DNA from: Chrysaora quinquecirrha
Taxonomy: Eukaryota; Cnidaria; Scyphozoa; Semaeostomeae; Pelagiidae
DNA: 64,000 nucleotides
Direction of reading: 5' to 3'
Assembly: GCA_014526335.1 (NCBI GenBank)
Contig: JACTAT010000040.1
Coordinates: forward strand, 263,565 to 327,564
The notes under the pieces were generated by a model. The model worked only from the letters and a program-made list of their open reading frames with translations. It ran no database searches and was not told the origin of the DNA. Shown here in pieces: positions 12,022 through 25,100 of this stretch (the stretch's first letter is position 1; each line of letters opens with the position of its first letter). A program made the position numbers and the translations under genes.

Positions 12022-14382
12022 ATGGAAGATGAAATATTTCGTGAATCTTTCAGAGTGAACAGCCGAGCGGTGCGAAGTAAAACTTTAAAATCTTGTATAG
12101 ATACACTTGCTCTCCCTGAATTAGGAAATTTTAAGGTTTTCTAGTTTGATGATCTTAATATGAGACAAGTCCTTCAAAGATGTCAATAATGTCAACGTTA
12201 ACGATGAAACTGTAGAAGTTTGAAACACTTGTATAGGTTACCTAATTTTAAGATGCAGTGATACCACTTTGTTCAATTGTGCAGTGATAAAATTTGTACA
12301 GTAATAAAGGAATAAACAGTAAAAATGTGCGTTGATAAAATTGTTTAATGCAAGAAGTTTCATTTTCTGGAAACACGAACACTTAATTCCTTCAAGTAGC
12401 TACCTTCTTCCATCGCTACCATCACCAGCTCTATTGCCTGAGATTATAAAAATCACTATTTTTTCAAATTTCATGTCTTAGATTCTTAGGTTTCTAATAA
12501 AATGAGAGAGAAGAAAATTTGTGAATAGAGAAAGATAAAATACTGTATCATCAACCTAAAACAGCATTTACATTTACTGAGTTTCATTCTGATTTCTCTG
12601 CACAGATTACAGAGAGAGAAAACATGGATTTAGGAGCAACTTTGAAAAGGATCACCGAAGAGCAAGATATTTTAGAGCAAGGAATTCAAATGCAAGACAA
12701 AGAAAACCAGCTAAAATGTGGAAGTGACAAGCGAAGAGAACGAAATATTCTTAGCAGTAGAAAATATCGAGCAAAACGGTAAGGAAAGGTTTTTTCCCTG
12801 TGTTTTCCTCATCACGCACATTTTAAAAAGAATCTTGGCTCCTTTCCCTAGGAAAGTTTCTTAGAATTTTTGCCCTTTTTGTGTTGTTCTGCGTACACTT
12901 TCTAATGCCTACATCCCTAAACACTTGCTGAATGGCCTCACTGCCTAAAATTTTGCAACAAACTTTTTCAAAAACAGCTACGTGCAGTTTTGTTTGAAGG
13001 TACACGCGTATTTTTATAAGAAACTATAAGAAACCCAGACTCTCGAATGGCCACAAATTTAAGAAGCTCCAGTACTGGAATTTTTTCGCATAGGAAATTT
13101 TTCACCTCGGACAGCGAAAAATTGTCTTTTCCGTGTTTCGTCTAAGATAAAGCATTTCTGTGACAAGCAAACAAACAATACGATCGACAAATGGGTTTGG
13201 GACATCATTCCGATAGAATATCTACAGTTCCTATGTTGTCAACACGGATATTCAAGAAACTCGTATGAAACTTTCAGTACTAAAAATCTGAAAATTTTAC
13301 GAAACTTTCAGTACTGGGTCAATTTTTCAGTTTCATAAAAAAAATACGTGTATGCTAAGAAAGAGCTTTGATACAGGAGATCAGTTACGTTTACGAGCAG
13401 AAAGGTGCAGGACTCTTTACCATCATGTCTCCTCGCAGCTTTAGGATTTAGATTTCGAAGAAATTGTAACATTTAAATTTAACTTTAAAATCTTATCATT
13501 CCGGAAGAAATACTTTAAATTGAAGCAAGATGTCTTTTATTCAGATGACATGAGAAAAGTGAGGTTTTCAAATTACTACACTGCTAAATTTTAGCATGTT
13601 GATAAATCTATAGGTTTCTTCGTGCAACCAGTGCAAACTCCCATACCGTAACATGCTGCATACACCCCCCCCCCCGCGCTTATATAAGCACTCCCGAGAT
13701 AAGTCCTGAAGATAGCTCTATTTCTTGAAAGAATATGTTTTCACTTGTTGAAGGCTCTTCGTTTTATTATTTGTGTACTGTTTTGTCCCAAGCTTAGTTC
13801 ATCCGAAATAGTTCGAATCCTCCAATCTGCCAATGGATAACATCACCCTCCTAGGCTATAACAAGATAGATTACGATTTCAGCTTATTGACACTAGCTAA
13901 GATGCTAAGTCGCTAAGATCACAGTAGTAGGATAACTTATCAAGACAAAACCACGACGCCACAGCACCTGTCCTAGCGCCGGAACCGGGAAACAAGGAAG
14001 GGGCTTTGTCCCTTTTTGAGCCAGATTCTTCAGGTATGTCAAAGGAAATTAATTATGATGGATGGACTTACTTATGACAAAATTAACAAACAAAGGGTTG
14101 ATATAACAAGTTGGAGAAGACTGTATGGTAGGGAAGTTATTCTCTGTGTTTGCCAGTGTTGCTGAGTCTACTCGAGAAAATGTTCTTCAAATGTTCATAT
14201 TTTCGCTGTCCCTTTGCAGACGAGAGAGAATGAAGAATCTTGATGACGTAAATCAACAATTATCTCTACAAATTCAAGCAGTTGAGAACGAAATTGAAAC
14301 CATGAAGAGAGTCATTTATAGATTTGTTGGACACGCTTCAGAGTGTGGAGAATGTGGCATTCTACAAATCAAATTTGAGTAA
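12022..14382 (+). CDS. Small bZIP transcription factor (three exons, ATF4-like basic region)
   Basis: Predicted nuclear DNA-binding dimer. Exons: 12022-12135 (38 codons, MEDEIFRESF...), 12606-12778, and 14220-14382 ending TAA; total 149 residues. Exon 2 ends in a basic region with RERNILSSRKYRAKR, matching the N-x2-(A/S)(A/S)-x3-R pattern with the Tyr-Arg pair typical of ATF4/ATF5-type factors. Exon 3 carries the zipper: Leu, Leu, Val, Met, Phe at exact seven-residue spacing with Asn, Ile, Ile, Ile at the other core position. The exon 2-3 junction (acg|gtaagg ... ttgcag|acg) keeps the helix in frame. The exon 1 donor (aag|gtttt) is weak, so exon 1 is less certain; translation could instead start at the ATG at 12624. 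A short Cys-containing tail follows the zipper. Subfamily assignment is inference. Confidence 0.8.
13001..13352. mobile_element. TACACG-type terminal-inverted-repeat element (copy 2)
   Basis: Begins TACACGCGTATTTTTATAAGAAA and ends TTTCATAAAAAAAATACGTGTA. 352 bp, inside the second intron of the bZIP gene. The interior contains 'gaaactttcagtact' repeats. No coding capacity. Confidence 0.85.
13915..14000. repeat. Fragment of a tRNA-like SINE
   Basis: Shares 'gtcgctaagatcacagtagta' and 'accacgacgccacagca' with the fuller copy at about 27440-27605. Only an end fragment is present, in the bZIP intron. Confidence 0.5.
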
Positions 14383-16175
14383 CGTTCAAATCAGCTAAAA
14401 CTTTTACTTTTTCATACTCTGATATTTTATTGCTTTCGTTTCATAATTTAATGCTTCGTTTCTTATATATGCCTTGTATGTTTAAGATGTCTTCAGTTAT
14501 TAACTAGTTACAATTTGCGTTGGGTTTCTACAATACCATGTCTACTTATTTTAGCTTATTGCTTCTCGGTTTATACGACCAGTTTATAGTTTTTATTGGT
14601 ACACAATTTCAAAAATTGAGGGAAACGGCGGAAACATCTCTGGACATACTTTTTTCGCCCGACACCCTTCAAGAGTATAAACCTCAGAAACAGACCGAAA
14701 CATCTGACTTGACTTACGCAGTAATTTTACCAAGATGCAGATCGAAATGCACCAACCAGAAATTGAAGCCAAAATAACCAGTATATTTGGAAGAACCTGA
14801 GATAGTAACAACTATATACCTTGTGATAGAAAATCAACGTCTATAGTTTTAATGTATAAACGGTAATGTCGTTAAATCCTACAAAAAGTTAACCATTAGT
14901 CTAACCATGTTTAACATATCCTGATAATCCTTACAAGTCACCCCATTATGATGGGAGAAACCAACATTCGCTTTGATTCGCGGCTACAATTGTGACTTAC
15001 ACCTGTTCTTGCGACACGACACACCTGAACATATTCTGTTCTGAGAAATGCCCGGGGGGTCACTTTTAAATATTTGGGTAGTGGGAATGTGCGGCCAGAA
15101 TGTGTGACTTTTTCCCTTGGTTTTACCTGAAAATGGGTGTGCTTTTTAAGTTTTTTTTTACCTGACAATGGGTCCTTTTTTCAAATATGTTCACCTAAGA
15201 ATGGCTATTTTCTAATTAATCTGCCAAAACATTATTAATGTTTTTATATTGCCTAAAAAAAACAGAATACATGACGCATAAGACGATTTTAAAACACATT
15301 TTGTGGACTTAGTGGTAACATCCGGAACAACAATGCGGGCTTAAAAGCCATTTTAGGTGGTTTTTGTTGCAGTTTTAAAATTGGCGCGAGAATCTTAATT
15401 ATCAATCGATGGGTTTACGTAAAATAAAATTACCTGAGGATGGGTATGCAAAAAATTCTGCTGTCCACAAGGGGAGAAATGCTGAGGCGGCTACACGCCG
15501 CGTTAAAAATGCTTGCAAAATAAGAAGGATGGGTCCTAGAAAACGCGCGAAAACAATGCAGTGTGCTGCGTCGACAATGCAAACAAACCAGCTACACACT
15601 GCAACATTACTGGTGACAAGCAAAAACATGTCGCAAAGAGTTAAACCAAGTCAATGTTCAGCAACCGTGTTTCCTCAGGTCGCAGAACATTTTGCTCGAA
15701 AATCTATCCCTGCCTACACGTGCGACTAATACAGTTTTTACGGAATTATATTCAGAATTCAAGAATGCATTCAGAAAACAAAATGTTTCGAACCAATGGC
15801 TCTGACCTTTTTTCTTGAGCCGACAGTAAAATTTTCGAACAAAATGTTGTCAAAACGTTGGATCAAAAAAATTTTATTTCATGTAAAAAACTACTGTGTG
15901 TTCCTACTTGCTGTTCTTAACCTGCAATTTTTACAAATTCATTCACGAATTGACAATCATTACATGGTACCCTATTGTGGCATTAACACCCTTGTCTGGC
16001 AATAACGTTAACGGGACATGACTTTCCAGAAACTACAAGCAAGAAACAGGTCCACTTTTCTTTGACAAAACAAAAGTCCATGAATTCTTCTAACGAAGGA
16101 CAAAGGAATAATACTTAAAAGATGTTAATAAGTTCCGAAGACTTCAACAAATCGATAAGAAATGTAACTAGCCTT
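14383..16175. other. Spacer between the bZIP and SUDS3 3' ends
   Basis: Tail-to-tail intergenic interval. It contains a 106-codon open frame (15409-15729, plus strand, Lys/Arg-rich) and an 85-codon one (14520-14777) that I do not recognise and cannot connect by splicing. A stretch at 15045-15200 repeats 'acctga(a/c)aatgggt'. Nothing else is supportable. Confidence 0.5.
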
Positions 16176-19100
16176 TCAAGAATCTTTAACGTTCTGTCCA
16201 GTTGTTCTCTTTCTAACAGAATATTTCCCTTTCTGTAAATGACTCAAATATATTTTCAAACGTTTATTTTCCTGAAGTTTCTTGATAGATATCTGCAAAA
16301 CAAATACAGCATTATTACCAAATTATATACTTGTTGATATTTCTGTTATTGCATACAACTGATATTTTTCTGTATTATCACTACATAGTTTAGATATGTC
16401 CTAGGCTGAAATGCAGGTATTTGTTTAAGAATACGCTTCAACGATAATTACTGACTCTGCAAGAAAACTGTTTAGACTGATAATTCTACAATGAAACCGG
16501 ATTAAAAAAGACATATCTTCGTGTCCTAAAATAGCACTGTTTTCGAAGCAAAATTTCAAACCCTACGACTTTTGGCGGATTCAAGCGTGTTCGTGTGCAA
16601 ATTCTCAAACGAAAAGGGCTGTTTTCTCTCCCATTTTGATACAGATAGAATTTATTATGGCCGATGGTTACGTTAGGTAGGTATGGGCTGAATGGGCAAA
16701 GCAAAAGTACGTTGACAATGCTTCACGCTAGCGAATCTATACGCACTATGTGGTGGGTTCGCACTACTGTGGTGGGTTATTAAAGTTGATGTGGTGGGTT
16801 ATTATGCTTGATGTGGTGGTATTTTTTGCATACTGTGATGGATAAGCACTACTGTGGTGGTATTTTTCGCGTACTGTGATTGGTACGAGATCGTAGCCAA
16901 ACTATATGGATCAAGCAAGATGAAACCACGAAATCCGAAACAGTACGCAAAAAATACCACGAAAGTACGCAATATATATATCACCACAGTAATGCGTATC
17001 CAGCTTGTTTTTGACTTTTTTGCGCTCGTTTTATTAGCCTACAGCCGCCGTTAGGATCTCTTTCAGCCCAAGAGCTCGTGGTACACCGGTAGATAAGCAT
17101 GCCAAAACTTCTGCTCTACGTTAAATACAGTAAAAGGCCTTTATTGGAATGTGATTCATATAACATAGAGATTGTAATTACGTACCTCGTTTGTACCAAT
17201 GGAGTGAATAAGTGCACTGAAATAGAGAAGTACATAAATCTATCACCATCTGTTTGTCAACAATAAAAAATATACAAGTTTTCTGTTGCAGTTAGGTAAG
17301 TATATGCCTCGGTGGATCACTCTTAACTGCGACAAGCGGATGAGCAAATGCTTACTTGCATCGATATTTCAATTTCTGTAAAACATTGCCCTCGTATTAC
17401 ATTTTGGTACTTTTATAAATCAGCTAATTACAATAATGTTTCTTCTTGCATTCATTTGGAGCTCCAATTTTTAGGTTGCTTTCACGCTGACAAGATTAAA
17501 CGAGCTTTAATCATAGTCAATAGAAAACCTTTCTCCTTTGACTATGCTTTAATTAAACAAGGATGAATATCCACCTTTGAATTTTACTTGCTATGCTGTC
17601 CAGTCAGAACGAGTATTTATTAATCTGATTTAATTTTGACTTGTTTACCATGCAGTGTGAAGAAGGAATAGGTTTCAGTAACTTAGTAAGCTAGTTGGTA
17701 ACTTAGTTACTTGGTTGGTATCTATTTCATTTCAAATAGAAAAGCTTTTCAGAAGAACACATTTACTGCCATGCAATCAATTAACGATTTTGAATCGAAT
17801 TCCAACCGACCCAGCAACTACGTAATAAGTAAAACTTACTTATATCGGGTTCCGTCTTTGTGCTCTAAAAAAATCGCTTGCCCTTTATGATACCTGAAAA
17901 GAAGAGCATCAAGGACTACCTTACAGTTGCTGCTATTTCACAGAACGAACAACTTTGGTTTACGAAACAATGGGCGCAATATGAAACTACGAGCATCTTC
18001 TGAAAACCGTAGAGTTGGTAGAAGCCAAAATCGTATTCTTTTGGTGCCCATCTACCAAAAACGGTAGACTTCGCAGCCTTCAAACCACTTTTTATAAAAA
18101 CCTAATCTTCTGGTATTCTGTTTTCGGTAGAATTCCGAGAGACTCTTTAGGTATTCATTAGGCAATCTGTAAAATGGTAGAGTTTGAAATCTGCTTGTGG
18201 AGCCGGTAGGCTTCGCGAGAATCATTGCTTTCGGCTTTTGCTTTCGCTTTCAACCTAGCAACATCTGACGCTGGTGTAGCAGCAGTTGGCCTCGCGGCGA
18301 GCTCTACCTAGACTTATTGCCTTCCTTCCACTCTTTCGGAAACAGCTTCTAACAACTACAACAACAGCTGTCTCCTGTTAGTTGGAGCGGGGAGGTGGAG
18401 TGTGGAGGAGCGTAGACTACGACGAATGTAATAAGTCTAAGCTCTACCAACGCTACCACATTTTTCAGAATTTCCATTCTTTTGACGATTTTCTCTGTGA
18501 ACTCTGCTGTTTCAGAATGTGCACTTTCTTTGTCACTGGTATTTCTCTCTGTGAATACCATTTACACTGCTATAGTATACTATGCAAATTTCTTTTCTGG
18601 TAAACAATGAACCAGTGTTATGAGAATGTATAGAAAAGTTACAATATTTGGGACTCTGAGCATTTAAGCAAAATGGATTCGGGTAGAAATGATGTGTTGA
18701 AGTTGCTTTATTGTTAAGCAAAAACTTTGTTGGTTTCTCTTATACTATGACACAGACTAGTATACTTCATCTCATTGCTGCTGTTGTTGTCTTTACTTTA
18801 TTTTCATTAGGCTGTTATTTCTAGATTTTTCAGCTAATTTAGGCCTCATGCCGCATCCAGGCATGGGAACCCTAGTTAAACGTCTCTTCCGAAGGACGGC
18901 TCTAGTGAGTTGTTTAGTCATCCATCTGGAAAGTCACCTGAAAAGAAACTTCAGCTGTCTAACGTGAACTGACTGAAAAGCTTAGCCATTCACTCCGCGT
19001 TATAATATAATGGGGAATAGAATGACCCCACACTATACCTACAATATTTTAATTCTATACTACACTATATTATTCTATATCATATCACAGTCATACTATA

Positions 19101-22100
19101 CTACTTTGATTAATATCATTGCTTTTAAATTTTTTATTGGTTTGTCAATAGCAACCAATCTTTAAATCAGCAAATTTAAAAACAAAAGCTGGATACGAAC
19201 CATTTCTTCTCATAAAACAGTCTTCCATCTTCTATTTTTGCTTCGAAAAGATGTTTATGTACTCCTTCAGTTGGGCTTATATCATCTGTTTAAAAGACAA
19301 AAATATTCAACGATACTGTTTCAATAATCTATCAATAAGTTAGATAAAAGTATCAAGGTCAAGTGAGAATATGTGTTGCTTGATTTGCAGAACAGTATGG
19401 CTAATTACTGACATGGCCAAAAGACTGGTACAGTTGAACCCCTTTTTTATTTACGTACTTAAAGAGACCTTTGTCAAGTTTGTTGGAAAGTATTTTCTAC
19501 TGTTCAGTATCTTCACGGACAAAAAATTTAATGCTACGTCATGTATAACCGAGCGTACAAAAAGCAAGTATATATGTTAGTCCATAATTGTCATGTTTTT
19601 GCAAATACGAACAAAAGCCCTGGTCTAAGTCACTACTGAAGATTTTCGCTTCTCTGAAATGAAAAAAGCTTTTTGGATTCAATTACATACGATTTATTAA
19701 TACTGCTACGTTACATGTATACATTAAGAATAAGGGTTTCAACCAGCTACATATATCCACTCATTTTACCAAGTATCTTAGCAGATACCAATAATTACTG
19801 TATACTTTCACGTTGTCCCTCCACTGAGGTACCCATCCAGCTGCATCAGGCACCCACATAGCTGCAGCATCACAGCTGCACATCACGTAGTCGATACGGA
19901 AGTCTTAAAGCCTATCGTGCAACCTGTTTAACTGTGTTTAACTATTGCTTTGAAATTCATACTGTAATTTAATGCGTGAGAAATTTATCTTCATGGTGAA
20001 AATAGACTTTGTATGCATCAAGAAGCACACAAACAAAATTAAAACTGCAGTTATCTTACGATATTTAAGCCATCAAAGGGCCATTATTTTAATTCAACAG
20101 TAATGCAATATATGAAAAAGCAAAGTAATGCCTTCCTTACTTATTGAAGGAATTCTTGACTTTGAATTGTGCATCGATCTCTAAAGATAAAAGAATAACA
20201 ATAAATGCTTGAAAAAGAATTAGCTTGTTATAGCGATCTGCACACATCTTTTCTTTGCATGTGTAGGACAGCTTTAGGCTGTATGACTTTCAGAGTCACT
20301 CGAAAAACTTATTGGACTCTTTAGCCCAGAGGAATTGTCTATAGCTCTCTGATGATGCAGTCCTGGCTCGAATACCATAAATTACGTGGTATGCCAATCG
20401 TAGAGCAATCTATCCTAGTATTTGGCATCCAGAAAAAGGAGTACATCAATACATATGACACTGAAGAAGGCTTAACATGGCCGGAATTCAAAGCCAGATT
20501 ACAAGCCTGTCTTGCGTTGTATGACTTGGAGAGTTCCTTGACAACTTCGTTATGCCCTTTGGCCCAGCGAAACTTTCATTGGCTCTCTTAGAGTGCAATC
20601 ACGATTTGCATCTCATCAGATGTGGTAAGCAACCGATGAAATCTTTTCTGCGCAAGTTTGGTAAGGTGAACTGCCGAAGAACGCAAGGCTCGAATCCTAA
20701 ACTGTTTGCAATTGCAAGCAGCTTTTAAACAGATTTTACGACATCATAAGCAATTTCAGCAAGACTTTGTAGCGTTGTACAAAGTCCCAGTTACATGAAG
20801 GGATTACAAAACCCTGTAGAACTCAAGTTTGCATTGTTACAGAAAACGTTGGGTTTAAATTCAATGTGCTGCTAAACAATCGGGAAACCGAAGGTAGTTG
20901 GCAGCACAAAAATCTAAGCTAAGAAGCGTTACAAGTTGTAGATCTATACAGATGAAGACGGCTAAAACTGTGAAAACTGTCAATATCTGATAAATGAAAA
21001 TAGAAAAAAATAATTAAAATCATACGTCACTGGAGAAGCTTTTGTGAAGTTTGTTCAATTTTTTCAAATCCGACACGATTGCGTCATCTGACAGAAGTAA
21101 ACTCATTGGAAGTATGGATCAGTTAAGCAAAAAATTATGTGTTCAAAAGCATGTAATGCAAAAATTGAAAATGAACAGTACACGTTGTCTTCAATTGGGC
21201 AATCTCCGACCTTGACCCCATAGAGGGAATGAACACTACGTGAAAACTACGCTTAACTATCGATATTGCACCCTGGTATCGGTTAAGAAGTTGATTGGCT
21301 TCAATTTCATTACGTAATCAAACCGAAATATGCCAAAAAGCATACAATAACAGGCATAAAAACAAAATAATGCTTCAGCTTCATTCCGAACCCAAATCTT
21401 ATTTCAATGCCTAGTCCGAAACTGCCAACATTTTGGCAAATGTTGTAGCCTGTACAAAGGCCCAAACTGGTTGACAGCTACAAATTCGAGGATATGTGCA
21501 TATGGGGAATGGGGACAAGGAGGGGCAATCGCTTTTATAAAAATAGACAAGGCTTTATTGTTTAGTGAAATCCTTCTTCAACTAAAATCTACACTTAAGG
21601 TTTGCACCATGTTTTATTGATGGCTTTCCTACTGTGTCTGTCTCTGCAATCCTATAAGGTTGCCTTAACATAATTTAGTCCCTTATACTAAGCTTTCTCG
21701 TCATTAAAGATCCAGGTTACCACATTCACAATCTGTTAACGAAAGGAGAAAATATCTTCCTGTATCGCACGAGTCATAACACCACAACGCAGAGTTTCCT
21801 ACCCTGAAAAAGGTCTTCCTAGCCAAGGTACATCTCAAGATTGCAGTGATCATCATATTGTATAGGAACTGACTACCGCCTTTTAATGGCACGTAATGCT
21901 ATTGTGCCTTTCTTGGCATACGTTGAACCTCAGTACCAGAAACAGAAAAGGATATCACCATTGTTTTTGCGTCTTTTGTTGTCTGCCTGAGGAGGTGGGT
22001 CATTCGGCCTTCTCCTTAGCTTCCTTGTCGATATTGTTTTAATCTCCAGAATTTCTAGAAAAAATTATTCTTGATGAGACTCAAACACAGTTTTCATGAG

Positions 22101-25100
22101 AAAACCTGGATCGGCTTTGGTCCGATCCAGAGCAGTCTTAGCTGAAAAAAGGCCTTCCGTTCACACGAGATCTCTTGGATCCGTACCTTTTCTTGCACTG
22201 TTTAAAGTCAGTTCTGGCTTTGTTGCGCAGTAAAGCCAGTTCATCTCTGGCTCCATTTAGATCCCGTGTAAATGCTTTCACATCGGATCCAAACTGCAAA
22301 GGATACGAAACGTGACTAAAAGTGTATGAAAAGAGCCTTCAAGAACACTTCATTTTTCGAAGAGAAATCAACTTTCTGCTTTAGAATCCCACAAGATGCT
22401 GCTGTGATAAAAAGAAGACATTTCAAGCAGTTTTGTAGCAAGGAAGGTGGTAGAACATGCGTCAACTCGAAAAATACGGAATCAAATATTTCTGGGTCGG
22501 ATGGGAACCGATCCAGTTCTTCCGGCATAACCGTATTGCAAAAGAACCAGAACTGGGTCTAAAGCGGACCAGAGCCGATCTAGTGTCTCTCGTGTGAATG
22601 GAGCTTACAGTGCTACTGTGTAAAGTAAAACGGTGTCCAACATTTACATAATGGCCGCAGCCGGTGAAAACATAACCGCAGTTACGGGTAAATGTGAACC
22701 AGGCATAAGAAACATTTACGATAGGCTTAGAAATAGTTCGTATTTCTTTATAAGAACTGAAAAAGAAATGAAACAAAATGTAGATGAAATAGTATTTTCA
22801 TTTCCGTCATCAATTTGAAATGATTCATAAAGTCTTAAAAAATTAAGTCACCTTCAAGAATGGTTGGCTAAAATGAAAATATGCTTACTACCTCGCTTTG
22901 ACCCCTGTCTATTTTCATATTTTTAACTAACAAACGGCAACATCAAGCAAAATAACCCGCCTCTGCAAGCACACTAAGCCTCCGCTGCAGGCCACCAGGA
23001 CCAATCAGAAATTCTACTGAAAGAAGTGATCAAGTGAAGTACCTCCTGTCAGCTCAAGCGTAGCTTTTTCGTTTTCGATTGCTTTCTTCTTTTCCATCAA
23101 ATCTTGCAAAAGGTTGTCTTTTACTTCTATTTTCTTGCGCTGTTAACATAGAAAATGCGCATAAGAAAGATAGAGAAGAAATTTCAAACATGAATTTATT
23201 TTGTACAAAAAGTAGTTTAAGATAGCTGGTACGTATGAAAGTCTTAGTTCTTTTCACAAAGTGAGTATTGTGAGCATTTATTAAGTTGCCTCTATTATTG
23301 AGCTTTTCTAATGTCACGGCAAAACATAGCCAACATTACACACAACATTTCCTGTTGGGCAAAACATCAGCAACATTTAGCCACCTTGTTGGGTTAGTCG
23401 ACATCATGCTGGGTGTCAACTTGAGTGTCAAAGTTTCACCCAACATTTTAGAAGGTTGGCTTCATTTGGCTGACTTTGTCAGTTCCAAGAATGCGTATTA
23501 GGTAGAGTGTTTGCTTTAAGCCCAAAAAACAAACCAAAAAGGATTCTGATTCTTAAAGAAGCAAGCTGCCGACAACTTGTAATTTTTTGACGTAGAAATT
23601 ACATGGAAACAAAAGCATTTCTAAATTTCCAATATTCATCCCAGGCTCGTCAATCAAAACCACGTGTTTAAGCGGCCAGTTTCGATCAACATACAGGTTT
23701 ATATTCAATTCATATTCAATTAATTTATTCAAAAGCAACATGTCTTTTCATATATTTCCAGTGCTTATCTTAACATTCTCAGCCAACCAGCGTAGCCAAT
23801 ATAGCTCGGTCAGGCGAGATGAGTTAGGTGAGCGTTTGCGTGGATAGATTTCCCAGCCCGGATTCCCAATTTTTTAAACTTGCACATACCGTCCAGTAAA
23901 CATTTCATCTCGCCGGACCGGGATAACCTGCTTTCCATGTAAAGGCGAATTGAACAGCGAAACTATTTTCCCTGCAGATCCCGGGCGGTTGGTATTCTTT
24001 TCTCACAGATCTCATCTCACCGGGCTGTTTGATTGCCCTTGTGAACAAAAGGTTTACAAACAAAAGATTGTATTGTTCTGTCGGATCTCAGTTAGATGAG
24101 CCAGCTCGCCTTACCAGGGTTGCCCACCTGCATGTAAACAGGTCCCAAAATATGATCAATCAAAACCATCTGTTAAATATTTTTAAGCTGGTTATACAAT
24201 CAAATCAACGTGAGACATAACATTCTTAAAGCGTTTAGTTACCAATGATTTTGACTGAGATTATGGATCGCTGGGTCAGGTCTTAAGGAATTAGATTTCA
24301 GCATTTTCATCATTACCTCAAGTTCTTGCTTTGCTTGACGTTTTTCACGTTCGTACTCCCTTTCGCATTCTCTTCTCTGCAAAAAATGATATCAATCTCT
24401 ATAAACCGAAACCCGAAAGGAAAAATCTTGTCCATAGAGGCAATTGTAAATGTGCATTCATTTTTTGGCTAAAAAGTTTAAATCAATTTAGTTTAAATTG
24501 TCGTTGGCTCTCTGATATGCAGTCTATGTTCAAATCAAAACTATTGTGGTATGCTACACGTTGAGAAATCTATCCCGGTATTTTTCATTCATGAATAAAA
24601 TGGGTGGTGTACTTTCATTTGTACTATTCAACATATAAAGTTACATTTGATTTACTGTTTAGTTAACACGAAATCGATACTAGAAGACAAATAATGTGGA
24701 ATGATGTACTGAAACTAACCTCGTAATCCCTGAACGCCTCTGGAAATACAAAAAGAATCATTAAATTGTTTTTATGGTATTAAATTGTTGCAGCCGTTAG
24801 TTATGAATAATTAATATGGTTTGGAGTGGTGTATATGGTGGACCTGGTGTAATATGTGCTGAAGAAGGCTCAACAATTACATAGCAGAACACAAAAAAAG
24901 TCAGTCAAAAGGAGGAGAGCCTTGGGCTGTATGACTCAGAGAGTTACTCGGCGATTTCATTGAGCTCTATAGTTCAGTGGAAACGCCGTTGGCTCTCTGG
25001 TCATGCAGTCCAGGCTCGAATCCCATCTATTGTGGTATGCCACTTGTGGAAAAATCTATCCTAGTGTTTGCCATTCACGACAAATATGTAAAAATATGCA

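Noticed and set aside
15409..15729. 106-codon Lys/Arg-rich plus-strand open frame
   Set aside because: No domain, no splice partner and no supporting context; kept only as a note in the spacer entry.
17303..17320. cggtggatcactc, resembling the start of 5.8S rRNA
   Set aside because: Only about 13 bases match and the following sequence does not; no rRNA gene is present.
18349..18561. Minus-strand 70-codon open frame with splice-like edges inside the SUDS3 gene
   Set aside because: Its phase cannot join the neighbouring SUDS3 exons, and the exons on either side already join in phase without it.
22633..22818. Plus-strand open frame beginning MAAAGENITAVTG
   Set aside because: Coding-like but isolated in a SUDS3 intron next to an inverted-repeat element; no splice partner or family found.
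24940..25060. tRNA-like sequence with B-box
   Set aside because: Repeated in several diverged copies and lacking a foldable cloverleaf, so it is a SINE and not a tRNA gene.
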